From Opitutaceae bacterium UBA4094 (GTDB lineage: Bacteria; Verrucomicrobiota; Verrucomicrobiia; Opitutales; Opitutaceae), in the NCBI GenBank assembly GCA_002382525.1, contig DFYA01000153.1, positions 1-6,411 of the forward strand: a DNA stretch of 6,411 nucleotides, given 5' to 3'. Both the position numbers and the translations under genes were made by a program. Each line of letters begins with the position of its first letter. Within the stretch, counting starts at the first letter, position 1. This document shows positions 1 to 5,349 of this stretch, one piece after another. Under the pieces are notes generated by a model. The model had not been told where the DNA came from. It saw only the letters and a program-made list of their open reading frames with translations, and made no database searches.

Positions 1-1
1 G

Positions 2-820
2 TCCTCGCTCAGCCACAACACCCTGCTCGTGAACGGACACGGCCAGGCCCGCGCCAATCCTTACCAACCGAGCAGCCCCTACGTCGCCCGCCCTGTCGCC
101 ATCGAGCAAAAACCCGGTGTCGTTTACTGGGCCGCCGATCTTTCCCGGGGCTATGATGATGTGCCCGGAGTCGCCCGGGCCACCCGCCACGTCGCCTTCG
201 TGGACAATCGATGGTTCGTGCTCTTCGACGACCTCGCCGTCACCGACGACGCCGCCCCCGCCACCTTCCACTGGCTCTTCCACGTCGAACCCGATGTGCC
301 CCTTGCCCTCGCCTCCACCGACAACGCCAACGCACTCCCCGGCTGGGACTATGCCATCGCCGGCGTGGGCGCCCGCGTGCGTTTCGCCCAGCCCGCCGAC
401 ACCCTCAACATCGAACACGTGCGCGGCGTCGAGGCCGTCCGGAACCCCGTGACCAACGAATCCGTCTTCGAGGCCGACGTGCGCGCCACCGACGCCCGTC
501 GTATGTTTAAATCGGATACACCACTCGGCGCCCACGCCCTCCGCGTGTCCAACGCCGCTCCCGCGCGCGCCCACACGTTCCTCGCGGTGCTCGCCGCCGC
601 CCCCCCCGGCGCCGAACCCGCGACCATCGAGCGCCTCGGCCCCGACGCCGTCCGCATCACCGATCCCGACGGACACGCCCGCACCGTTTCCTTCAACCTC
701 GATGTCCCCGCCGACATCGTCATCGACGTCGCCCGCGTGCGCGCCCACACCCTCGCCACCCGCCCCGACATCGCCACGCGCGCCCCCTCCACCGCCGAAC
801 TCCCCGAAACCGCCGACTGA
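2..820 (+). CDS. Heparinase II/III-like polysaccharide lyase, C-terminal part (5' end outside window)
   Basis: This is an open frame running in from the left edge; 272 residues are visible before the TGA. The fragment opens with S-S-L-S-H-N-T-L-L-V-N-G-H-G-Q. This matches the 'HNTL-V-G-GQ' signature at the start of the beta-sandwich half of heparinase II/III-type lyases (families such as PL12, PL15, PL17 and PL21). It is followed by strands typical of that domain, for example FVDNRWFVLFDDL and the FHWLFHV stretch (around residues 67-96 of the fragment). In known members this half packs on an N-terminal alpha/alpha-toroid, and together they cleave uronic-acid-containing chains by beta-elimination. 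The toroid and most catalytic residues lie outside the window, so activity and substrate cannot be judged. A GTG at 29 is an internal Val, not a start. The last ~25 residues are a loose Ala/Pro/Thr-rich tail. An eight-C run at 600-607 does not break the frame. The family call is fairly sure; the specific PL family is not. Confidence 0.75.
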   Translation, partial: SSLSHNTLLVNGHGQARANPYQPSSPYVARPVAIEQKPGVVYWAADLSRGYDDVPGVARATRHVAFVDNRWFVLFDDLAVTDDAAPATFHWLFHVEPDVPLALASTDNANALPGWDYAIAGVGARVRFAQPADTLNIEHVRGVEAVRNPVTNESVFEADVRATDARRMFKSDTPLGAHALRVSNAAPARAHTFLAVLAAAPPGAEPATIERLGPDAVRITDPDGHARTVSFNLDVPADIVIDVARVRAHTLATRPDIATRAPSTAELPETAD

Positions 821-895
821 TCGCTTCCTATTCTCTTCTTAGCGCCCCTTCGCGTTCCTTCGCGGTTAAAAAATTCTCTGCCCGACTTGATTGGC
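821..895. other. Intergenic gap with 10-base-periodic CCTTCGCG repeat
   Basis: This 75-base gap separates the lyase from the DUF1961 gene. Three related 8-mers start at 837 (TCTTAGCG), 847 (CCTTCGCG) and 857 (CCTTCGCG), exactly 10 bases apart, about one helical turn. They are followed by a short A/T run (TTAAAAAATT, 866-875). No -35/-10 pair is convincing and no Shine-Dalgarno sequence precedes the next ATG at 896. From memory, similar 'cttcgcg...cttcgcggttaaa' strings recur between genes in other bacterial genomes. That is recollection, not a search. The function is unknown; it could be a dispersed repeat or a regulatory site. Confidence 0.5.
837..864 (+). repeat. Three tandem 8-mers at 10-base spacing
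   Basis: The units are TCTTAGCG (837-844), CCTTCGCG (847-854) and CCTTCGCG (857-864). The second and third are identical and the first differs at two positions. The spacers are 2 bases each, so the units would lie on the same face of the DNA helix. The array ends 31 bases before the ATG of the DUF1961 gene. Confidence 0.6.
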
Positions 896-958
896 ATGAC
901 GCCACGTCTCCTCCTTACCTTCCTCGCGCTTGCCGGTTCCCTCATCGCCGCGCCAGCC
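896..958 (+). other. Predicted Sec signal peptide of the DUF1961 protein
   Basis: Residues 1-21 consist of a short basic start (MTPR), a hydrophobic Leu/Phe/Ala core and a small-residue end (I-A-A-P-A), a typical signal peptidase I substrate. The exact cleavage point, after AA or after APA, is uncertain. No lipobox cysteine is present, so the protein is probably not a lipoprotein. Confidence 0.7.
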
Positions 959-2326
959 ACCCCGATGCTCGACCTCGATTTCCGCGACTCCGCCCCCGAC
1001 GCCGTCCACCGCATTCCGCTCCCCGGCGACGGTGCCGACTTCCCGCGCCAAGGCTCCCTCAGCGTGCTCTTCGAACTGCGCGGCCCCGCCTCCACGCTCG
1101 AACTCCCGCTCCGTTCGCAAACCACCCCCGACGGCCGTCCCCTCACCCGTGGTTTTATCTGGATCGAAAGCCCGCTGTTCGAAGCGCGCCTCTTCGTCGG
1201 ACGCGGCAACGCGGGCATGAATTTCAACTTTCACCACACCGACGGCACCACCCGTCTCGCCGGCCAACCGTGGAGCCGGATCGACGCCGATAAGCCTTAC
1301 GTTCTCACCCTCACGTGGGACCTCGACGCCGCCGAGATCGCCACGACCATCAACGGCATCCCCCAAGGCGACCTCCGCCACTGGGGCACCAACTACAGCG
1401 GACTCTCCCCCCGCCCCGGCCCCGCCTCCCTCCGCCTCGGCGGAACGCTCAACGACGGCGACACCCGCGCCACCTTCACCGTTCTCGCCGCCCGCCTCGA
1501 CAACCACGTGCTCAGCCCAGCCGAGGCCGCCGACCTCGCCATCACCTGGCGCGCCGCCCCGCTGTCCGGCGAAGTCCGCACCGTTCACGATCGCCCGCTC
1601 GATCTCTCCGGCCTCCGCCTCGAACCGCTCTACACCGCCGACTTCTCAAAACCCCTCGACCTCGTCACCGAGGACAGCCTCTTCGACGACGCCACCCGCA
1701 CCCGCCGGCCGCCCTCCGACGCCTGGGTGCTCGAAGGCGACGGACGCGCCTGGACCGAAAACGGCATTCTCCACCTCGCCACGAACCACGAGCCCAACAA
1801 CAAAGCCCACCTCGTCCTCTGGCTGAACCGCGTCTTCCCCGGCGACGTTCTGATCGACTACACGTTCACCCCGCACGACGTAAACCGCGGCCTGCACATC
1901 CTCTTCTGGTCCGCCGGCCGCACCGCCGGCGGCGACGTCTTCGAACCCGGTCTGCCCCGCCGCCACGGCGACTTCAAACCCTACATCGTCGGCGAACTCG
2001 ATTCCTACCACGTCTCCGTCTTCGCCACCGACGACCAAAACCTCCGCCGCACCGCCAATCTCCGCAAAAACACCGGCTTCGCCCTCGTCGGCGTCGGCGA
2101 AGACCGTATCGGCGGATCAACTACACGCGCTCCCTTCCGCGTGCGTCTCCTCAAAGTCGGCCCGCGCATGACCCTCGCCGTGGACGACACCGTCGTTCTC
2201 GACTACACCGACGACGGCCGTTCCCACGGTCCCGTCCTCGACGCCGGCAATATCGGCTTCCGTTTTATGTCGCACACGCGCGCCGCAACCATCGCGCGCC
2301 TCACCATCCACCGCGTCGTGCGCTGA
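896..2326 (+). CDS. Secreted LamG-like / DUF1961 (YesU-type) two-domain protein
   Basis: This is a 476-residue protein. The ATG at 896 is preferred over an in-frame TTG at 887 because it starts a clean signal peptide: M-T-P-R, a Leu/Ala-rich core, then an Ala-Ala-Pro-Ala cleavage region near residues 18-22. It is therefore predicted to be exported. Residues ~25-235 look like a LamG/concanavalin-like beta-sandwich: a 'W-rid...Y-LTLTWD...INGIPQG' core and an 'ARLDNHVLSPAEA' ending typical of LamG repeats. Residues ~243-476 match the DUF1961 family, which includes Bacillus subtilis YesU (galectin-like fold, encoded in a rhamnogalacturonan-use cluster). Landmarks are HLVLWL at 305-310, a GL-ILFW stretch, YHVS at 371-374, LRKNTGF at 389-395 and a GNIGFRFM stretch near the C-terminus. 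No catalytic activity is established for DUF1961, to my knowledge. A glycan-binding or glycan-processing role is inferred from the fold and the neighbouring lyase, fucosidase and sulfatase. A CGTGTCACAGGCA palindrome begins directly after the stop. Confidence 0.85.
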   Translation: MTPRLLLTFLALAGSLIAAPATPMLDLDFRDSAPDAVHRIPLPGDGADFPRQGSLSVLFELRGPASTLELPLRSQTTPDGRPLTRGFIWIESPLFEARLFVGRGNAGMNFNFHHTDGTTRLAGQPWSRIDADKPYVLTLTWDLDAAEIATTINGIPQGDLRHWGTNYSGLSPRPGPASLRLGGTLNDGDTRATFTVLAARLDNHVLSPAEAADLAITWRAAPLSGEVRTVHDRPLDLSGLRLEPLYTADFSKPLDLVTEDSLFDDATRTRRPPSDAWVLEGDGRAWTENGILHLATNHEPNNKAHLVLWLNRVFPGDVLIDYTFTPHDVNRGLHILFWSAGRTAGGDVFEPGLPRRHGDFKPYIVGELDSYHVSVFATDDQNLRRTANLRKNTGFALVGVGEDRIGGSTTRAPFRVRLLKVGPRMTLAVDDTVVLDYTDDGRSHGPVLDAGNIGFRFMSHTRAATIARLTIHRVVR

Positions 2327-2351
2327 CGTGTCACAGGCATTCCTGCCTGTG
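2327..2351 (+). repeat. REP-like palindrome, copy 1 (CGTGT + CACAGGCA-TTCC-TGCCTGTG)
   Basis: The element starts on the first base after the stop codon of the DUF1961 gene. It has a perfect 8-bp stem (2332-2339 with 2344-2351), a TTCC loop and a leading CGTGT. With copy 2 it forms a 25-base inverted pair that differs at only two positions. There is no T-run behind the stem, so it is not a classical intrinsic terminator, although it could still stall polymerase or protect the mRNA 3' end. Confidence 0.8.
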
Positions 2352-2378
2352 CTTGCCTCCAACGAACTCCTTCAAACC

Positions 2379-2403
2379 CACAGGCAAGAATGCCTGTGCC
2401 ACG
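2379..2403 (-). repeat. REP-like palindrome, copy 2, inverted relative to copy 1
   Basis: Read on the minus strand it is CGTGG followed by CACAGGCA-TTCT-TGCCTGTG. The stem is identical to copy 1; the two differences are T/G in the fifth base and C/T in the loop. A 27-base spacer (2352-2378) separates the copies, giving a head-to-head pair like a REPIN. An ATG at 2390 in frame with the GH29 gene falls at the loop/stem border, and this probably misleads automatic start calling. Confidence 0.8.
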
Positions 2404-2419
2404 CCCGCTTACCGCGTCC

Positions 2420-3712
2420 ATGAACCCCAACCCCGTCCTCCCGCTCACCCCCGAGCGCCGCCGCCGTTTCCGCAAGCACCCCATGGGCCTCTTCCTTCAC
2501 TGGGGGCTCTACGCCATCGAGGCCTGGCACGAGCAGGACATCTGGCGGCGCAACTGGAAACGCGACGACTACGTCCAACTCGCCGCGCGCTTCACCGCCC
2601 CGCGCTTCGACCCCGACCACTGGATCGACGTCGCCCTCTCCGCCGGCTGCGACTACCTCGTTCTCACCACCAAACACATCGACGGCTTCTGCCTCTGGGA
2701 CACCGACCAGACCGACTTTAAGGTAACCAACACGCCCCTCCGCCGCGACGTCGTCGCCGAATTCGCTGCCGCCTGCCGCCGCCGCAAAGTCGGCTTCGGC
2801 CTCTACTTTTCGATCATCGACGACCACCACCCGGCCTACCCCCACGCCGGCCGCCGTTGGGAATTCCCGTCTTCGCCTCTCGGCGACACGCCCGACAAAG
2901 ACCGCTTCATCGCCTTCCTCAAGGCCCAGGTCACCGAACTCTGCACCCGCTTCGGTCGCCTTCACTCCTTCTGGTGGGACGGCAACCCCGCCGGCTGGCG
3001 CGACGAATCCGTTCACGAACTCATCCGCAAACTTCAACCCGGCATCCTCATCAACAACCGCGGTTTCGCCCCCGGCGACTTCGGCACCCCCGAGCGCGAT
3101 TGGGACGAAAGCGTGGACCGCCTCCCCGCCTTCACCGCCGCCACCGAGGCCTGCCAAGCCCTCGGCAGTCAAAGCTGGGGCTACCGCCACGAAGAGGACT
3201 ACTACACCGAGGCGCACCTCCAGCGCTCCATCGCCAAGATCCTCGCCAAGGGCGGCAACTACCTCCTCAACACCGGTCCCATGGCCGACGGACGCATCGC
3301 CGCGCCGGACCGCCGCCAACTCGCGCGTCTCGGACAATGGCTGGAAAAAGTCCGCCCCGCCCTCCTCGCGGCTCCCGTCTCCGATTTGATCGACAACCGC
3401 GACATCCTCCTCACCCGCGAATCCGCGCGTGTATTCAACGTGGTCCTACACCGCGTCCCCGCCACGCGCTCGGTCGCGCTGAAACCGTTCGTCACGCTCC
3501 CTGTCCGCGCCACCGAGCTCAACACCGGTCTCCCCGTCGAAACGCGCGCCGAGCTCCTCCCGTGGGACCACGAAAGCGGCATCTCCTACCTGCGGCTCTA
3601 CAACCTCGACGAGCGCATCCTCAAGCACGCTGTCCCCGTCATCCGCCTCGAATTCGCCCGCCCCCCAAAGCGCCTGATCCGCGGCCCCGCCGGCCTCCCG
3701 GTAGAGCCCTGA
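2420..3712 (+). CDS. GH29 alpha-L-fucosidase-type glycoside hydrolase, motif-variant, no signal peptide
   Basis: This is a 430-residue protein from the ATG at 2420. The in-frame ATG at 2390 lies inside a palindromic repeat and only adds MPVPRPLTAS, so it is rejected. The GH29 barrel signatures appear in order: FLHWGLYAIEAW at 25-36, TTKHIDGFCLWD at 83-94, GLYFS followed by DDHHPAYP, SFWWDG at 183-188 with Asp187 as the expected nucleophile, TEACQALGSQSWGY at 242-255, and GGNYLLNTGPMADG. A small C-terminal beta domain follows from ~residue 320. GH29 enzymes release alpha-linked L-fucose by a retaining mechanism. Glu243 is a candidate acid/base, but its position varies within the family. Two departures stand out. 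The usual KHHDGF is KHIDGF (Ile87 for the second His), and the usual EWY-type segment reads HEQDIW (37-42). Both sites line the fucose pocket in studied enzymes, so specificity may differ. No signal peptide is seen, suggesting a cytoplasmic exo-enzyme acting on imported oligosaccharides. The family call is confident; the exact sugar is not. Confidence 0.86.
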   Translation: MNPNPVLPLTPERRRRFRKHPMGLFLHWGLYAIEAWHEQDIWRRNWKRDDYVQLAARFTAPRFDPDHWIDVALSAGCDYLVLTTKHIDGFCLWDTDQTDFKVTNTPLRRDVVAEFAAACRRRKVGFGLYFSIIDDHHPAYPHAGRRWEFPSSPLGDTPDKDRFIAFLKAQVTELCTRFGRLHSFWWDGNPAGWRDESVHELIRKLQPGILINNRGFAPGDFGTPERDWDESVDRLPAFTAATEACQALGSQSWGYRHEEDYYTEAHLQRSIAKILAKGGNYLLNTGPMADGRIAAPDRRQLARLGQWLEKVRPALLAAPVSDLIDNRDILLTRESARVFNVVLHRVPATRSVALKPFVTLPVRATELNTGLPVETRAELLPWDHESGISYLRLYNLDERILKHAVPVIRLEFARPPKRLIRGPAGLPVEP

Positions 3713-3718
3713 TCCCAA

Positions 3719-3770
3719 CGTGTCACAGGCATGGCCGACTGTCGGCCTGCGGCCTCGAAACCTGCCTGTG
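3719..3770 (+). repeat. REP-like palindrome, copy 3, with expanded loop carrying an inner hairpin
   Basis: CGTGT + CACAGGCA (3719-3731) pairs with TGCCTGTG (3763-3770), the same 8-bp stem as copies 1 and 2. The 4-base loop is replaced by 31 bases that include GGCCGAC-T-GTCGGCC (3733-3747), a perfect 7-base inverted repeat with a one-base centre. The element begins 6 bases after the stop of the GH29 gene, much as copy 1 directly follows the DUF1961 gene. Confidence 0.75.
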
Positions 3771-3793
3771 CTCCGCCTCCGCCTCCCGGGAAC

Positions 3794-3811
3794 GCCGAGC
3801 TCCAGCTCGGC
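3794..3811. repeat. Short perfect hairpin GCCGAGC-TCCA-GCTCGGC
   Basis: A 7-bp G/C-rich stem with a TCCA loop lies 98 bases upstream of the sulfatase ATG. There is no T-run after it. From memory, 'gccgagctccagctcggc' strings are common between genes of Opitutaceae-type genomes. This is unverified here. Possible roles are a dispersed repeat, an attenuator or an mRNA-stability element. Confidence 0.6.
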
Positions 3812-3908
3812 CTCCGCGCGCACGCCCTCCCCCTACGCAAGGTTGCGCCACTCCCGCCGCCTCACGCGTTGCCTCCGCGCCCGTCTCGTCAACGCTCCCG
3901 CGTCATCC

Positions 3909-5255
3909 ATGCCCCGCCCGCCGCACATCCTCTTCCTGATGGACGACCAGCACCGGTTCGATCTGTTCGGTTTCGCCGGCCATCCCCTCGCCCGCACCCC
4001 GCACCTCGACCGCCTCGCCGCCGAGGGCGTTGTCTTCACCAACGCCTACACGCCGTCCCCCATCTGCGTGCCCGCCCGCCAGTGCCTCGCCTCCGGCAAA
4101 CTCCCGCGCCACTGCGGCGTCGAGCGCTACGGCCAGGACCTGCCGCCTCATTCCGAAACCTTCGCCCGCGCCCTCGCCCGCGTCGGCTACACCACCGCCT
4201 GCGCCGGCAAACTTCACCACCTCGGCACCGACCAAATGCAGGGCTGGACCCGCCGCATCTGCAATGGCGACGACCTCCAAATCGAGCCCGACTTCCTGCC
4301 CGACCGCGACCGCGAGGCCTACGCCCGCCACCACCAGTCCGCACCCAACTGGACCCTCGCCGAAGAACTCCGCCGCGCCGGCCCCGGACGCTCTCCCTAC
4401 GCCGTCAGCGACGACCTCAACGTCGCCGGCGCCTGCGCTCTCATCGAAGAGTATTTCGTCAGCCCGCACTACCAGCGCGCCACCCCCGACCGCCCGCTCC
4501 TCCTCAAAGTCAGTCTGCAACAACCGCACTATCCGTTCTGCGCCCCGCCCGACCTCCTCGCGCGCTACCTCGACCGCGTTGTCGACTACGAAAACCAACA
4601 TACGCTCGACCACCCCGCTTTCGCCAACTGGACGCGCACGCCCACCGGCGTCAGCGCCGACGACCGCCGCCGCGCCATCGCCGCCACCCTCGCGATGGTC
4701 GAGCTCTGCGACGCCCACTTCGGCCGCGTGCTCGATCAACTTCGCGCCTGCGGCCAAGACCTAGACGACTGGCTCATCCTCTACACCAGCGACCACGGCG
4801 AGCTGCTCGGCGAACACGACAAGTGGTGGAAACTCTCCTTCTACGAGGGCTCCGTCAAAGTCCCGCTCGTCGTCCGCGCCCCGCGCCTCTTCGCCGGCGG
4901 CGGCCGCCGCATCGATGCCAACGTCTCGTTGTGCGACCTCTTCACCACCTTCTGCGAAGTCGCCGGAGCGCCCATTCCACCCGACCTCGACTCGCGTTCG
5001 CTCCTCCCCCTTCTCCGCGACGAGACCAACGCCCGCACCGCCTGGCCCGACGAAGCCGTGAGCCAATACAACGGCGCCGCATGCATGATCAAAGAGGGCG
5101 CGCTCAAGTATCAGTTCTACGGCCCTGCCCAACCCGAGGTGCTCTTCGACCTCGCCTCCGATCCCGGCGAGACGGTCAACGCCATCAACGATCCCGCCCA
5201 CGCCGCCGCCGTTACCCGTTTCCGCACCCGCCGAATCGCGCTCGGCTTTCACTGA
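3909..5255 (+). CDS. Type I (formylglycine-dependent, S1) sulfatase, choline-sulfatase-like layout, no signal peptide
   Basis: This is a 448-residue protein from the ATG at 3909. That start is chosen because the fold's first strand, P-H-I-L-F-L-M-D-D-Q, begins immediately; the open frame upstream is repeat DNA. The S1 features appear in order: metal-binding DDQ at 12-14; the sulfatase signature C-V-P-A-R at 53-57, where Cys53 should be oxidised to formylglycine by a maturase; GKLHHLG at 100-106, with Lys101 and His103 as the usual active-site pair; SDHGE at 294-298 (Asp295/His296, metal); and GEHDKWWK ending at Lys308. The order GK-H--G-DQ--GW and the SFYEGS-KVPLVVRAP stretch resemble choline-sulfatase-type members more than iduronate- or arylsulfatase-type ones. 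Subfamily and substrate cannot be settled by eye. It hydrolyses sulfate esters, here probably of a sulfated glycan fragment given the fucosidase and lyase upstream. The lack of a signal peptide suggests cytoplasmic action. No maturase gene is in the window. Confidence 0.9.
   Translation: MPRPPHILFLMDDQHRFDLFGFAGHPLARTPHLDRLAAEGVVFTNAYTPSPICVPARQCLASGKLPRHCGVERYGQDLPPHSETFARALARVGYTTACAGKLHHLGTDQMQGWTRRICNGDDLQIEPDFLPDRDREAYARHHQSAPNWTLAEELRRAGPGRSPYAVSDDLNVAGACALIEEYFVSPHYQRATPDRPLLLKVSLQQPHYPFCAPPDLLARYLDRVVDYENQHTLDHPAFANWTRTPTGVSADDRRRAIAATLAMVELCDAHFGRVLDQLRACGQDLDDWLILYTSDHGELLGEHDKWWKLSFYEGSVKVPLVVRAPRLFAGGGRRIDANVSLCDLFTTFCEVAGAPIPPDLDSRSLLPLLRDETNARTAWPDEAVSQYNGAACMIKEGALKYQFYGPAQPEVLFDLASDPGETVNAINDPAHAAAVTRFRTRRIALGFH
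4065..4079 (+). other. Sulfatase formylglycine signature (C-V-P-A-R codons)
   Basis: Codons 53-57 of the sulfatase encode Cys-Val-Pro-Ala-Arg, the C-x-P-x-R motif needed for conversion of Cys to C-alpha-formylglycine. A Cys-type motif can be matured by the FGE oxidase or by an anaerobic radical-SAM (anSME) enzyme. The window does not show which is present. Confidence 0.9.
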
Positions 5256-5349
5256 GTCCGCCGCCCTCGCCGCCGCAACGCTTACGATACCAGTCCGCCC
5301 GCAGTTGCCCCGAATGCCGCATCCGCCGCTTGGTTTAATCCGACCTCGC
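5256..5349. other. Intergenic gap without recognisable signal
   Basis: These 94 bases lie between the sulfatase stop and the chosen ATG of the SGNH gene. I see no stable hairpin, T-run, promoter or Shine-Dalgarno sequence. An in-frame ATG at 5314 could lengthen the SGNH protein by 12 residues. It is not preferred because the added residues (Pro/His/Arg) do not form part of the fold or a signal peptide. Confidence 0.5.

Larger units (their letters stand above)
3713..3908. other. Repeat-rich intergenic region between GH29 and sulfatase genes
   Basis: These 196 bases contain a third CACAGGCA/TGCCTGTG element with an enlarged loop (3719-3770), a compact GCCGAGC/GCTCGGC hairpin (3794-3811) and a short CGCAA-GG-TTGCG inverted repeat (3836-3847). 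The frame of the sulfatase stays open through it, but the translation is Arg/Pro-rich, does not look like protein and contains no signal peptide. It is therefore read as non-coding. No promoter or Shine-Dalgarno sequence is obvious. Confidence 0.65.

Noticed and set aside
600..607. Eight-C run in the lyase fragment as a possible frameshift
   Set aside because: The frame is continuous with protein-like sequence on both sides, so there is no sign of a disruption.
349..1227. Long minus-strand open frame across the lyase end and the DUF1961 gene start
   Set aside because: It is a shadow of two well-supported + strand genes in GC-rich DNA. It is Arg/Ser/Ala-rich, shows no family motif and crosses the intergenic gap.
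2327..2351. Intrinsic terminator behind the DUF1961 gene
   Set aside because: The hairpin is good but no T-run follows, and the inverted copy 27 bases on fits a repeat element better.
2390..2419. Alternative GH29 start at 2390
   Set aside because: The ATG falls inside the palindromic repeat and adds only ten non-conserved residues. The ATG at 2420 sits just before the barrel.
1315..2721. Long + strand frame, Arg/Pro-rich
   Set aside because: It is an out-of-frame reading of the DUF1961 and GH29 genes. The extreme Arg/Pro/His content is an artefact of C-rich codons.
2372..3337. 321-residue minus-strand open frame opposite GH29
   Set aside because: It is a Gly/Val/Glu-rich translation with no motif, directly antisense to a clear GH29 gene; a typical codon-bias shadow.
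2327..3770. CACAGGCA repeats as a CRISPR array
   Set aside because: There are only three copies, with irregular spacing of tens to over a thousand bases, in mixed orientation and with genes between them.
3720..3908. Possible 63-residue N-terminal extension of the sulfatase
   Set aside because: The extension is translated from repeat DNA, is not a signal peptide, and precedes a fold that already starts at its first strand at 3909.
3903..4757. 284-residue minus-strand open frame opposite the sulfatase
   Set aside because: It is a Gly/Ala/Val-rich shadow of the sulfatase with no recognisable domain.
3731..5338. 535-residue + strand frame overlapping the sulfatase
   Set aside because: It is an out-of-frame Arg/Pro-rich translation. 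The overlapping frame carries the full set of sulfatase motifs.
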